Shown here: positions 37,376-45,430 of the stretch, one piece after another | How the letters are laid out: every line of letters starts with the position of its first letter | How positions within the stretch are numbered: the stretch's first letter is position 1 | DNA from: Bacilli bacterium | Lineage (GTDB): Bacteria; Bacillota_I; Bacilli_A; JAJDGJ01 | Direction: 5' to 3' | DNA: 50,954 nucleotides | Assembly: GCA_031272545.1 (NCBI GenBank) | Contig: JAISTP010000029.1 | Location: forward strand, 1 to 50,954 | Notes under the pieces: generated by a model | Databases searched by the model: none | The model's input: only the letters and a program-made list of their open reading frames with translations | What the model was told of the DNA's origin: nothing | Translations under genes and position numbers: made by a program

Positions 37376-38137
37376 TTATACATCTTTTAATCTCTTTTTT
37401 ACAATTTCTATATATTCTTGTTTATTTTCTATTCCAATACATTTTCTTTTAAGTCTTTTTGCTACAACAGCAGTTGTTCCACTACCTAAAAAAGGATCTA
37501 ATATAACATCATTTTCTTTTGTAGAAGCAAGAATAATTTTTTCTAAAATATATTCAGGTTTTTGCGTAGGATGTTTGCCATATTTTTTTTCATTTTTATT
37601 AGTTAAAGAACCTGTCCAAACATCTTTCATTTGCTTGTTATTATTTAATTTTTTCATTAAATCATAATTATAATAATGTTTTGCATTCTTATTATTTTTT
37701 CTAGCCCAAATAATAGTTTCAGTTGAATGAGTAAAATATCGACATGAAATATTAGGTGCTGGATTAGTCTTTTGCCAAGTAATATTATTTAATATTTTAA
37801 AACCCTCTTGTTCTAAAGCCATACCAATAGAGTATATATTATGAAAAGTACCAGTTATCCAAATAGTACCATTTTGTTTTAAAACTTTTTTAGCTAATTT
37901 TATCCAAGTTCTATTAAAAAGATGTTTTTCTTCTAAGGAACCTATTTTATCCCAATTACCTTTATCAACGCAAACAACTTTACCTCCTGAATTAGATATT
38001 CCTCCATTACTCAAAAAATATGGAGGATCTGCAAAAATCATATCGACGCTTTCTTCAGCTAATTCCTTTAATTTTGTAAAACAATCATCTAAATATACTT
38101 TTACATAATCATCACAATAACAATATTTGTTACTCAC
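37376..38137 (-). CDS. dpnA: adenine-N6 DNA methyltransferase, DpnA type (second methylase)
   Basis: 253 residues, beta-class amino-methyltransferase: ADPPYFLSNGG (DPPY 37-40) comes before DPFLGSGTTAVVAKR (214-228). DpnA of the DpnII system methylates GATC also in single-stranded DNA, which protects incoming transforming DNA. GWDKIGSLEEKH-like and HPTQKPEYILEKI stretches are typical. It starts with GTG behind AGGAG, 21 nt after the first methylase. A link to natural transformation in this organism is inference. Confidence 0.88.
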   Translation of the reverse strand: MSNKYCYCDDYVKVYLDDCFTKLKELAEESVDMIFADPPYFLSNGGISNSGGKVVCVDKGNWDKIGSLEEKHLFNRTWIKLAKKVLKQNGTIWITGTFHNIYSIGMALEQEGFKILNNITWQKTNPAPNISCRYFTHSTETIIWARKNNKNAKHYYNYDLMKKLNNNKQMKDVWTGSLTNKNEKKYGKHPTQKPEYILEKIILASTKENDVILDPFLGSGTTAVVAKRLKRKCIGIENKQEYIEIVKKRLKDV

Positions 38138-38158
38138 TTATATCACTCCTACCTTTAA

Positions 38159-38983
38159 TCAATAATTTTTTATGATAACTTCTTGTACAACACCACGAGA
38201 AGATTTTTTTGAGCTTATTAATCTATTAACATCTACTATTATTGTTGTTTTTTCATAATCTTTATATAAGTCTAAAATTTCTTTAGTTAAAGAATTTGAT
38301 AACATCACATTAACTCCTTTACTATCCAATTCTTTAAATAAATCTCTTAATCTGAGTTGTTCATCATAATCAAAGCCTTTTTTTGTATATGAAGTAAAAG
38401 CACTAGTTTCAGATATTGGCATATAAGGTGGATCAAAATAAACAAAATCACCTTTCTTAGCATTTTTTACTGCTTCTTCAAAATCAAGATTTGTTATCTT
38501 AATATCGTTATTATTTAAATACATACTTATTTCACTTAGTAATTCTTTATCCACAATTTTAGGGTTCTTATAAGTACCATAAGGAACATTAAATTGGTTT
38601 TTTGAATTAACTCTATATAAACCATTCCAACAAACCCTAAGCATATATAAAAGTCTAGCGGCTTTTTTAGTATCGCTAATTTGATTATAAAAACTGGTTC
38701 TATCTTGTTCTCTAATTTTTAAATAAAATTCTTTGTTATTATTTTCTTTATATTTTTTTAACAAATTTATTAATTCATCTAAATTATCTCTTATTTCTAT
38801 ATATGTAGTAACTAAATCTTTATTATAATCATTTATATGTGCTTTGTTAGGAGCAATTTCAAAAAATAATGCTCCACCACCAATAAAAGGTTCATAATAT
38901 TGATTATAATGTTTTGGCATATTTTCTTTTAATATAGGTACCAATTGTCTTTTACCACCCGCCCATTTAATAAATGGCTTCAT
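38159..38983 (-). CDS. dpnM: Dam-type adenine-N6 DNA methyltransferase (DpnM type)
   Basis: About 274 residues from the ATG at 38983; an in-frame ATG nine bases earlier abuts the AAGGG ribosome site and is unlikely. FIKWAGGKRQL at the start, YEPFIGGGALFFEI and YFDPPYMPISETSAFTSY (DPPY at about 184-187) make it an alpha-class Dam/DpnM enzyme methylating adenine in GATC. It is first in the restriction-modification operon and ends with TGA. The promoter is at 39018-39045. Confidence 0.92.
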   Translation of the reverse strand: MKPFIKWAGGKRQLVPILKENMPKHYNQYYEPFIGGGALFFEIAPNKAHINDYNKDLVTTYIEIRDNLDELINLLKKYKENNNKEFYLKIREQDRTSFYNQISDTKKAARLLYMLRVCWNGLYRVNSKNQFNVPYGTYKNPKIVDKELLSEISMYLNNNDIKITNLDFEEAVKNAKKGDFVYFDPPYMPISETSAFTSYTKKGFDYDEQLRLRDLFKELDSKGVNVMLSNSLTKEILDLYKDYEKTTIIVDVNRLISSKKSSRGVVQEVIIKNY

Positions 38984-39017
38984 AAATATCATCCCTTGCT
39001 TATAATTTATCTACTTC

Positions 39018-39045
39018 AATATACACAATTTCTTAAGAATTACAA
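39018..39045 (-). promoter_or_regulatory. promoter of the restriction-modification operon
   Basis: Minus strand TTGTAA (complement of 39040-39045), 16-nt spacer, TATATT (complement of 39018-39023), about 25 nt before the dpnM ribosome site. Confidence 0.6.
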
Positions 39046-39091
39046 AAATAATTTTTAATAATTAAATTTAAAATACATTTTAACTAATTAA

Positions 39092-39160
39092 CTATTTACT
39101 AAAATAAATTTTAATAAACTGCAATAATTTAACTTTACTAAAGTTTGTTTTAGTAAATAG
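39092..39160. repeat. 17-bp inverted repeat upstream of the restriction-modification operon
   Basis: CTATTTACTAAAATAAA (39092-39108) and TTTGTTTTAGTAAATAG (39144-39160) match at 16 of 17 positions around a 35-nt loop. The loop holds AACTTTACTAAAGTT, so TTTACTAAA occurs three times in 60 nt, as in an operator cluster. Confidence 0.65.
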
Positions 39161-39170
39161 ATAGATTTAA

Positions 39171-39200
39171 TAATTTATTAAAATATATTTTAATAAATTA
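39171..39200. repeat. 30-bp perfect A/T palindrome at the nifS stop
   Basis: Half-arm TAATTTATTAAAATA followed by its exact complement. It includes the nifS stop codon and could serve as a weak terminator, but it contains no G or C and no T run follows. Confidence 0.6.
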
Positions 39201-40340
39201 ACCATTTACTACTACATTATCTAATATCTTAATTAATTCTTGATAAAAGATATCAATCTCATCTATGGTAGTATCTAAAGATAAGCTTACTCTAAAAGCA
39301 CTGTCTTTTAAATCATCACTAATAGGTAATGAATCAATTACTCTACTTCTTTTTACATTAGTACTACATGCACTCTTAGTACTAATATATATTTCTTTAG
39401 CTTCTAAAGCGTTTAAAATTACCTCTGGTTTATAATTTGGTATTGAAAAATTAATAACATAACAAGAGTTTTTTTCAATATTGGAATTAATGTGAATACA
39501 AGAATCACTTTGTAGTAACTTAACTAAATAATTAAATCTTTCTTTTATAAAATTATTCTTTTCAAGTTCTCTTCTTTTTTCAATAAACAATCTTAATGTT
39601 TTCACAAGTGCAATATTATAAAAATAATTAGATGTTCCGGCGCGTAAATGAAATTCTTGTTGGCCACCTGAAATTAATGGTAATAAAGTAACATTGCTTT
39701 TCTTATATAATAAGGCACTACCTTTAACACCATTTATTTTATGAGCTGAAAAAGATCCTAAATCACAATTAGTTAGATTTAAATCATATTTACCAAATGC
39801 TTGAACATAATCAATATGAACAATTATATTATTATTTTTTAGTTTAATATCCTGATAAATATCTTCTACTTTATTAATTGAACCTATTTCTGAATTTATT
39901 TTCATAACACTTATTAAGATAGTATTATCTTTAATATTATTTAGAATATCTTCATTACTTATTTCACCATATTTATTAGGTTTTAAATAAGTTACTTCAA
40001 AACCTAATTGTTCTAATTGTTTCATACTTTCATAGACTGAACTATGTTCAATTATAGAAGTTATAATATGATATTTACCTTTATTTAAATATTTAAAAGC
40101 TATTCCTTTTATCGCCATATTATTAGCTTCACTACCACATGAAGTAAAGATTAATTCATTATCTTTTACATTTAATAATTCAGCTATTTTTATACGAGCT
40201 TCTTCTTGTAAATTATTTATTTTTACTGCGGGAAGATAAGGACTATCAGCATTCATATAATAAGTATCATATAATTTAGTTATTGTTTTTTTAACTTCAT
40301 CATTTAATTTTGTCGTTGCGGCATTATCTAAATAAATCAT
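39198..40340 (-). CDS. cysteine desulfurase (NifS/NifZ-like)
   Basis: 380 residues, PLP-dependent. YLDNAATTKL at 3-12, EHSS with His 99, PLP lysine in SFSAHKINGVKG (Lys 201) and the catalytic cysteine loop STKSACSTN (Cys 325). It would supply persulfide sulfur to ThiI for 4-thiouridine, as NifZ does in Bacillus subtilis. It follows ezrA. The end of the gene is repeated upstream of the restriction-modification operon. No iscU or sufU is adjacent. Confidence 0.93.
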   Translation of the reverse strand: MIYLDNAATTKLNDEVKKTITKLYDTYYMNADSPYLPAVKINNLQEEARIKIAELLNVKDNELIFTSCGSEANNMAIKGIAFKYLNKGKYHIITSIIEHSSVYESMKQLEQLGFEVTYLKPNKYGEISNEDILNNIKDNTILISVMKINSEIGSINKVEDIYQDIKLKNNNIIVHIDYVQAFGKYDLNLTNCDLGSFSAHKINGVKGSALLYKKSNVTLLPLISGGQQEFHLRAGTSNYFYNIALVKTLRLFIEKRRELEKNNFIKERFNYLVKLLQSDSCIHINSNIEKNSCYVINFSIPNYKPEVILNALEAKEIYISTKSACSTNVKRSRVIDSLPISDDLKDSAFRVSLSLDTTIDEIDIFYQELIKILDNVVVNG

Positions 40341-40344
40341 TTTA

Positions 40345-40382
40345 TTCCTCCTAAAAATAAGCTCCTATTATCGATAGGAGCT
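40345..40382 (-). terminator. hairpin between ezrA and the cysteine desulfurase
   Basis: Minus strand AGCTCCTAT and ATAGGAGCT pair around 5 nt and are followed by TATTTTT, then AGGAGG, the ribosome site of the next gene. It overlaps the ezrA stop. It may reduce rather than abolish read-through. Confidence 0.65.
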
Positions 40383-42104
40383 ACTCTTTAATTCTTTACT
40401 ACGATATTCAAGTAATTCTTGTTTAACTTCTGGATGCAAGAATTCAACTGCTTCAATCGCCGTACTTAATGCTTTAGTATATTCACCATTGCCAAAGAAG
40501 ACTTCACTTCGTGATAACATAGTTTCTATTTCTGGATATGAAGAACGATATCTATTCGCAAAAGTAATAGTATTTTCAGCCATTTGAGCTGTTTTTAATA
40601 AATTACGTGAATTATCATATAATTTATAAACATTATCTGTTGCTTCACTACAAACAATTTTAGTTTTATTAATATCTAATGGGGTAGCTTTTAATAGTTC
40701 ATCTACTTGTCCTACACCATCTTTACATTGTTCAATACTGTTATAATAAGCTTGTGATAAAATAGGTAAATTCATTAAACGTAATCTTGCTTCACAATCT
40801 TTAATAATATAGACCATATTATCATGTTGATCTAGTAATCTTTTCTCATCTATTTGAAGTTCTTCTAAATGATTAAGATAAGCATTTAAAGCAATTTTTA
40901 AACCATCAACACGTGGTAATAAAACACTTATTTGATTATTTAATTCACTAGCGATAAAACGATCATTTTCAAATTTCGCTATGATATTATTTTTACGCAT
41001 AATACAATTTAATAAAAGATTAGTTTCCATATTTAAATTAGCTTCTTCATTATCTAAAATATAATATTTTAAATTAACTTTTTGAAATTCACTATTAGCT
41101 TCTTTACATATCTTATCTGCATCAGCACACTTTTCACTTAATTCTTTTAAAGATAATTCTAATTTTTCATTAGCTCTAACTTCTTCATCAAGTTCTTTCT
41201 CTATTTTATTTAACTCACTATTTGCATCTTTAATTGAATCATGAATATTATCTAAAATAACTTCATTATTTTTTGTTAAAGCATTATTAATAACACTATT
41301 AACTTCTTTTAATCGATTAGGAATATCTAAATGTGATATATGATATTTTTTCGCAAGTACTTCTTTATAACGTTGTTCGACTTCTTCAAATATTTTAGGT
41401 AATTCAATTCTTAATTCTTCTAATAATATTGGTAAGTTATTAAGTATATCTTTTATTTTTAATAATTCTCCTTCTAAACTAGCAGCTTTTAGTTTAGCTT
41501 TATCAACTTGTGATTCATTTAATAAAACATCAATATTCGCAAATGAATCTTTAATATTATCAAAATAACGTTCTACAGCATCATTGAATGGAGCATAACT
41601 TTCGGTATTAGTCGTATACATTTTTTTATAATTACGAAATAATTCTTTTTGATTAGTTAACTCTTCTCTATTTTTTACATCTATTTGGGTTGCTACAGTT
41701 AATTCATCTAATAAATTATTATATTTACTTTCATAAGCGACAATCTTATTGGTTAGATTATTTAATTTAATATTACTTTCCTTATATTTACGAGCATATA
41801 TTAAAGATTCGATATCACTAATATTTTTCTTAATATCTTCGCCATCTTCTTTTGTAAGTTGATGATAAGTATGAACCCATCCTTCAAATTTTTCTTTAAC
41901 ATCGTCTGATTTAGGCATTAAATTAACTTTATTTAATAGATATTGAACTGGTAAAGCTTTAAGAGTATCAACTCTATTTTGTAAATTATCTAATTTAGTT
42001 AATCTATTTTTCTTTTTAATCGATACTGTTGCTAGTAAAGCTATAACAAAAATTATTAAAATTAAAACGATAATTCCAATAATTATTTTAAAGTCTAAGT
42101 TCAT
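40368..42104 (-). CDS. ezrA: septation ring formation regulator EzrA
   Basis: 578 residues. One N-terminal membrane helix (about 7-28, IIIGIIVLILIIFVIALLA) with the bulk cytoplasmic, made of long coiled-coil, spectrin-like helical repeats; DNLQNRVDTLKALPVQ and WVHTYHQL after the helix are typical of EzrA. It restrains FtsZ ring assembly and links division to wall synthesis. Length matches the family (about 560-580). Neighbourhood with the cysteine desulfurase matches Bacilli. Confidence 0.93.
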   Translation of the reverse strand: MNLDFKIIIGIIVLILIIFVIALLATVSIKKKNRLTKLDNLQNRVDTLKALPVQYLLNKVNLMPKSDDVKEKFEGWVHTYHQLTKEDGEDIKKNISDIESLIYARKYKESNIKLNNLTNKIVAYESKYNNLLDELTVATQIDVKNREELTNQKELFRNYKKMYTTNTESYAPFNDAVERYFDNIKDSFANIDVLLNESQVDKAKLKAASLEGELLKIKDILNNLPILLEELRIELPKIFEEVEQRYKEVLAKKYHISHLDIPNRLKEVNSVINNALTKNNEVILDNIHDSIKDANSELNKIEKELDEEVRANEKLELSLKELSEKCADADKICKEANSEFQKVNLKYYILDNEEANLNMETNLLLNCIMRKNNIIAKFENDRFIASELNNQISVLLPRVDGLKIALNAYLNHLEELQIDEKRLLDQHDNMVYIIKDCEARLRLMNLPILSQAYYNSIEQCKDGVGQVDELLKATPLDINKTKIVCSEATDNVYKLYDNSRNLLKTAQMAENTITFANRYRSSYPEIETMLSRSEVFFGNGEYTKALSTAIEAVEFLHPEVKQELLEYRSKELKSSSYR

Positions 42105-42181
42105 CGATAACCACCTCTTATTTATTTTATCATAAAGATAATTAAAGATAAATGAATACCATAGTATAAATACTTTTTTTA

Positions 42182-42190
42182 TGCTATAAT
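42182..42190 (+). promoter_or_regulatory. extended -10 promoter for the thioredoxin-like lipoprotein
   Basis: TGCTATAAT is a perfect TGN-extended -10 about 22 nt before the start. No good -35 is seen. AGTATAAATACT just upstream is a short palindrome of unknown meaning. Confidence 0.6.
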
Positions 42191-42212
42191 CTATCCGTTA
42201 GGAGTGGAAATA

Positions 42213-42626
42213 ATGAAAAAAATATTAACTTTATTAACTTGTGTAGCGATAGCATTTGTCTTTGTTGGTTGTAGTAGTAAGGGTGAAGTAAAGGAAATTA
42301 AACCAAGTTCTATATCAGAAAGAATGGATAATAAAGAAACATTTGTGGTAGAATTTGCTAGTACGACATGTTCTCATTGTATTGCTTTTGCGCCAATCTA
42401 TGAAGGATATGCTAAAGAAAATACTGATATACCTTTTTATCGTATTTACATTGATAAAGTAACAGATGATTATGAAAGTGATATTCTTAATGATTTAGCT
42501 AATAAGTATACTATTGGTGGTACACCAACTACTTTATTCTTTAAAGATGGTGTTTACAAAGGACAAATTGTTGGTACTGTAACTAAAGAAGAACTAGCTA
42601 GTAAAACACAACAATATTTAAAATAA
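42213..42626 (+). CDS. thioredoxin-like lipoprotein
   Basis: 137 residues from the ATG at 42213, with AGGAG at 8 nt; a GTG nine bases upstream is part of that ribosome site. A lipoprotein signal ends in the lipobox FVGCSS (Cys 20), then a thioredoxin fold with FASTTCSHCIAF (Cys 53 and 56) and GGTPTTLFF with the cis-proline. It probably works on the outer face of the membrane as a thiol-disulfide exchange protein. No CcdA-like partner is next to it. A terminator follows directly. Confidence 0.88.
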   Translation: MKKILTLLTCVAIAFVFVGCSSKGEVKEIKPSSISERMDNKETFVVEFASTTCSHCIAFAPIYEGYAKENTDIPFYRIYIDKVTDDYESDILNDLANKYTIGGTPTTLFFKDGVYKGQIVGTVTKEELASKTQQYLK

Positions 42627-42650
42627 GAGATTTCTCTTATTTTTATTTTA
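42622..42650 (+). terminator. terminator between the lipoprotein gene and mntP
   Basis: AATAAGAGA and TCTCTTATT pair around 2 nt and are followed by TTTATTTTA. It overlaps the upstream stop and ends 3 nt before the mntP ATG. Confidence 0.75.
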
Positions 42651-42652
42651 TT

Positions 42653-43213
42653 ATGATAATTACCATTTTATTAATAGCCATTGCTCTAGCAATGGATGCT
42701 TTTACTGTATCAATCTGTTTAGGTTTATCTTTAAAAGATATTAAGATAAAAAATAGTTTAATCATTGGTCTTTATTTTGGTTTCTTCCAAGGCTTTATGC
42801 CATTAATTGGATATTTTTTAGGTAGTCATTTTGCATCGTTGATTAGTCAATTTGATCATTGGATTGCTTTTGGTCTATTAGCATTCATTGGAATTAAGAT
42901 GATTTATGAAGCTATTAAACATAATAGTTGTGAAGTAATAAATAATCCTTTACAAACAAAAACATTAATACTTTTAGCAATTGCAACTAGTATCGATGCT
43001 TTTGCTGTAGGACTATCATTTAGTATTTTAAATATACCATTAATTGGTAGTATATTAACTATTGGTATTATAACTTTTATCTTATCATTTATTGGTTCAA
43101 GAATAGGTCATAAGTTAAGTTATAAATTAAAAACTAAAGCTGAAATATTAGGAGGAATCATCTTAATTATTATTGGTATAAAAATACTCTTAGAACATTT
43201 GAATATCATATAA
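42653..43213 (+). CDS. mntP: manganese efflux pump MntP
   Basis: 186 residues with six membrane helices in two repeats. The repeated conserved Asp motifs AMDAFTVSICLGL (helix 1) and SIDAFAVGLSFS (helix 4) are diagnostic of MntP/YebN. It exports Mn2+. No ribosome site precedes the ATG: the upstream bases are the T-rich tail of a terminator. No Mn-sensing yybP-ykoY riboswitch fits in the gap, so expression may be by read-through or leaderless; this is inference. Confidence 0.93.
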   Translation: MIITILLIAIALAMDAFTVSICLGLSLKDIKIKNSLIIGLYFGFFQGFMPLIGYFLGSHFASLISQFDHWIAFGLLAFIGIKMIYEAIKHNSCEVINNPLQTKTLILLAIATSIDAFAVGLSFSILNIPLIGSILTIGIITFILSFIGSRIGHKLSYKLKTKAEILGGIILIIIGIKILLEHLNII

Positions 43214-43241
43214 AAAATCTTTCATTAGAAAGATTTTTTTT
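43212..43241. terminator. bidirectional terminator between mntP and folT
   Basis: AAAAATCTTTC and GAAAGATTTTT pair around 4 nt, with A run and T run on either side. It serves both convergent genes. Confidence 0.85.
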
Positions 43242-43243
43242 AA

Positions 43244-44134
43244 TTATTCATTACTATTTATTATTTCATTTTCATTAGCAACATCATTCATTAAATGTTG
43301 TTTAAATTGTTTAGGAATATATCTAATGATTAATGAAATAACAATAATATTTAAAGGCAACATGATTATTGCTTTAATCATTCTGGTAATCATGCCAATA
43401 TACATAGGTACTCCATACATTAAATTAACCCATAGTGAAGTTAATATAATATGACATATAACTTCAACACTTAATACAATTAATGATAATTGAGGAATAG
43501 ATATTTTATATTGTGAAGATAAAACTAATTTCTTTTGCATTATAAAATTAATGATACAAATTATAATCGCAATAATAATTAAACTAATTAAAATCATATA
43601 TCTAATACCATCATTTAATTGTGTTTTATTTTGATCAATTGAGATTACATCAACATTAAATAAATATATTCCTGAAAATACAATAATAGCTAGTAAAACT
43701 GAAATAATAATCATATTAATTAATGTTTTATTAAATTGTTTAGTCCAACGATAAAGAATACAAGGAATAAAAATTGATAACATTGCGGTTAAGGTAAAAC
43801 CAACATATGGCATAGAATTATCACCTGAAGCACTTGCGATTAACATTCCTAAAATATCAGTTACTAATCCTGCTAATAGACACAACTTAGGATTAATTAA
43901 TAAACCTAAACTAATAGAAACAGCTGAAGCAAAAGATATTACAAACATTGGCTGAGAAGGTGGAAATTTTAAAGCAATAAACTTATTCAATATCGCAATT
44001 ATTACCACAAATAAAGCTACTAAAGCAATATCTTGAACACTAATTTTAGATTTATCATTTTTAAATGCATAGAAAAACAAAGCTAAAATAACTAAAATAA
44101 CAATAATACTTGAAATAATTAAACTTAAATTCAT
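43244..44134 (-). CDS. folT: folate ECF transporter S component
   Basis: 296 residues, longer than most S components. About seven to eight membrane helices, with FASAVSISLGLLINPKLCLL, AGLVTDILGMLIASASGD and YVGFTLTAMLSIFIPCILYRW resembling the substrate-binding helices of FolT. An extra N-terminal helix (about 1-25) and a middle variable loop (SIDQNKTQLNDG) are unusual. It would bind folate and work with the shared ECF module EcfA/A'/T encoded elsewhere. The THF riboswitch in its leader supports the folate call more strongly than the sequence alone. Confidence 0.85.
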   Translation of the reverse strand: MNLSLIISSIIVILVILALFFYAFKNDKSKISVQDIALVALFVVIIAILNKFIALKFPPSQPMFVISFASAVSISLGLLINPKLCLLAGLVTDILGMLIASASGDNSMPYVGFTLTAMLSIFIPCILYRWTKQFNKTLINMIIISVLLAIIVFSGIYLFNVDVISIDQNKTQLNDGIRYMILISLIIIAIIICIINFIMQKKLVLSSQYKISIPQLSLIVLSVEVICHIILTSLWVNLMYGVPMYIGMITRMIKAIIMLPLNIIVISLIIRYIPKQFKQHLMNDVANENEIINSNE

Positions 44135-44162
44135 AAAAAAAGCCTCCTATAATTATAGAGAC
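44135..44162 (-). promoter_or_regulatory. folT leader hairpin overlapping the ribosome site
   Basis: Minus strand GTCTC and TATAA pair with TTATA and GAGGC with one bulged G, followed by seven T and then the ATG. The 3' arm contains AGGAGG, the folT ribosome site 8 nt from the start. It may work as riboswitch terminator and/or mask. Confidence 0.7.
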
Positions 44163-44177
44163 CACTAAATAAAAATA

Positions 44178-44255
44178 ATTAGCGGATGCAATAACTTAAG
44201 ATGCAGTATTAATCAACATCCCATATTAATACTTAATTAAGTTATCTACTCTAAT
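44178..44255 (-). ncRNA. THF (tetrahydrofolate) riboswitch
   Basis: The minus strand shows conserved THF-aptamer blocks: AGAGTAGATAACTT near the 5' end, ATGGGATGTTGAT in the middle and TTATTGCATCCGCT at the 3' end, with ATTAG/CTAAT as closing helix and AACTTA/TAAGTT as an inner helix. Its place before a FolT-type gene matches the known distribution in Firmicutes. Confidence 0.9.
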
Positions 44256-44261
44256 GCAACA

Positions 44262-44290
44262 ATTATAATACAAGAATTATCTTATTACAA
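44262..44290 (-). promoter_or_regulatory. promoter of the THF riboswitch-folT transcript
   Basis: Minus strand TTGTAA (complement of 44285-44290), 17-nt spacer, TATAAT (complement of 44262-44267), placing the transcript start at the edge of the aptamer. Confidence 0.75.
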
Positions 44291-44330
44291 TATTAAAAAT
44301 AAAGTATATTAATTAAACATTTTAATATTG

Positions 44331-44359
44331 TTTATAAAATCATTACTAAATGTTATAAT
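44331..44359 (+). promoter_or_regulatory. promoter for the AI-2E-type permease
   Basis: Extended -10 TGTTATAAT (44351-44359) with TTTATA (44331-44336) 17 nt upstream. It diverges from the folT promoter. Confidence 0.6.
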
Positions 44360-44382
44360 TATCAAGAAAAGGATGTGAAGTA

Positions 44383-45429
44383 ATGAGTACAACTGTAAAA
44401 ATGATTAAAATATTACTTTTTTTATTAATATTAATTTTATGTATTCTTATTTTTCCTACAATAAAACCTTATTTTAATATTATTGTTAATATAATAGTTA
44501 ATATTTTTGTGGCATTTGGATTAGCTTATGTATCTTATCCTGTTATAAAATTTTTAAAAAGTAAAAAAATACCTAGTAAAATTGCTTCATTAATTACTAT
44601 TATTTTATTATTTGGCTTAATTGCTGTAATAGTTTATTTAATGGTTAGATTAGTTTATCCACAAGTAATGCATGTTACCGATTTAGTTTCTACTACTAAA
44701 GGTGGAATCCAATGGATTCAAGAAAATCCAAATTTAAATAAAGTTATCGATTACATAATGCCTTATTTAGATAAGATAGGTCAAGCTTCATTAGATTATT
44801 TATCTAATATAACACAAACAATAATTAATAAATCAACCAGCTTTATTATCTCAGCAGTCTTTGTAATTATCATGTATCTTTATATTATCTTTGATCATGA
44901 AAATATCATTAGTAATTTAAAAACTAGATTAGTTATTGGTACTAAAAGATATGCTTTCTTTAAAAAATTAAATCAAGCATTATTAAAATATCTTAAAGCG
45001 TTAGCTATTATTTGTGCTATTACCTGTGTTGAATATGGTTTAATTTATAAAATAGCTGGACATCCTGATTGGCTTAGCTTAGCCGCTTTATGTGCCTTCT
45101 CTAATTTAATACCATATTTTGGTGGTATCATTGTTAATTTAATTGCCTTATTTACCGCAATCTTTGTTTCTAAAACATTATTCTTTATCATTTTAGCTTT
45201 AGTTATTATCATGCCTAATATTGATGGTAATATCATAAATCCTTTAGTATATAAGAATACCGTTAAAATAAGTCCTATTGTTGTTTTACCAGCAATGATT
45301 GTCTTTAGTGGCTTGTTTGGTTTTCTTGGTATTGTCTTAGTAATACCAGCTATTATTTTTATTAGAATATTTAAAGAATTCTATGGTCAAAATATTAAAA
45401 ATTATATTATTAAAACATGGAATGGTTAA
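44383..45429 (+). CDS. AI-2E family transporter / PerM-like permease
   Basis: 348 residues, seven to eight membrane helices with a soluble segment after helix 3 (about 100-150). The C-terminal part LCAFSNLIPYFGGIIVNLIA and DGNIINPLVYKNTVKISPI is the conserved core of this family. Members export autoinducer-2 or ions (some act as Na+/H+ antiporters), so the substrate is open. AAAGGATGTG precedes the ATG. Own promoter and terminator. Confidence 0.9.
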   Translation: MSTTVKMIKILLFLLILILCILIFPTIKPYFNIIVNIIVNIFVAFGLAYVSYPVIKFLKSKKIPSKIASLITIILLFGLIAVIVYLMVRLVYPQVMHVTDLVSTTKGGIQWIQENPNLNKVIDYIMPYLDKIGQASLDYLSNITQTIINKSTSFIISAVFVIIMYLYIIFDHENIISNLKTRLVIGTKRYAFFKKLNQALLKYLKALAIICAITCVEYGLIYKIAGHPDWLSLAALCAFSNLIPYFGGIIVNLIALFTAIFVSKTLFFIILALVIIMPNIDGNIINPLVYKNTVKISPIVVLPAMIVFSGLFGFLGIVLVIPAIIFIRIFKEFYGQNIKNYIIKTWNG

Positions 45430-45430
45430 T

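Larger units (their letters stand above)
39070..39210. repeat. imperfect 31-bp direct repeat at the nifS 3' end
   Basis: 39070-39100 and 39180-39210 match at 27 of 31 positions. The second copy covers the last codons and stop of the cysteine desulfurase gene; the first lies upstream of the restriction-modification promoter. It looks like a duplicated gene end, as left by an insertion or by unequal recombination. Confidence 0.65.

Noticed and set aside
38984-39197. Controller (C) protein gene for the restriction-modification operon
   Set aside because: No reading frame of suitable size exists in the gap; only palindromes and a promoter are seen.
42640-42652. yybP-ykoY manganese riboswitch before mntP
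   Set aside because: The gap is far too short and is filled by a terminator.
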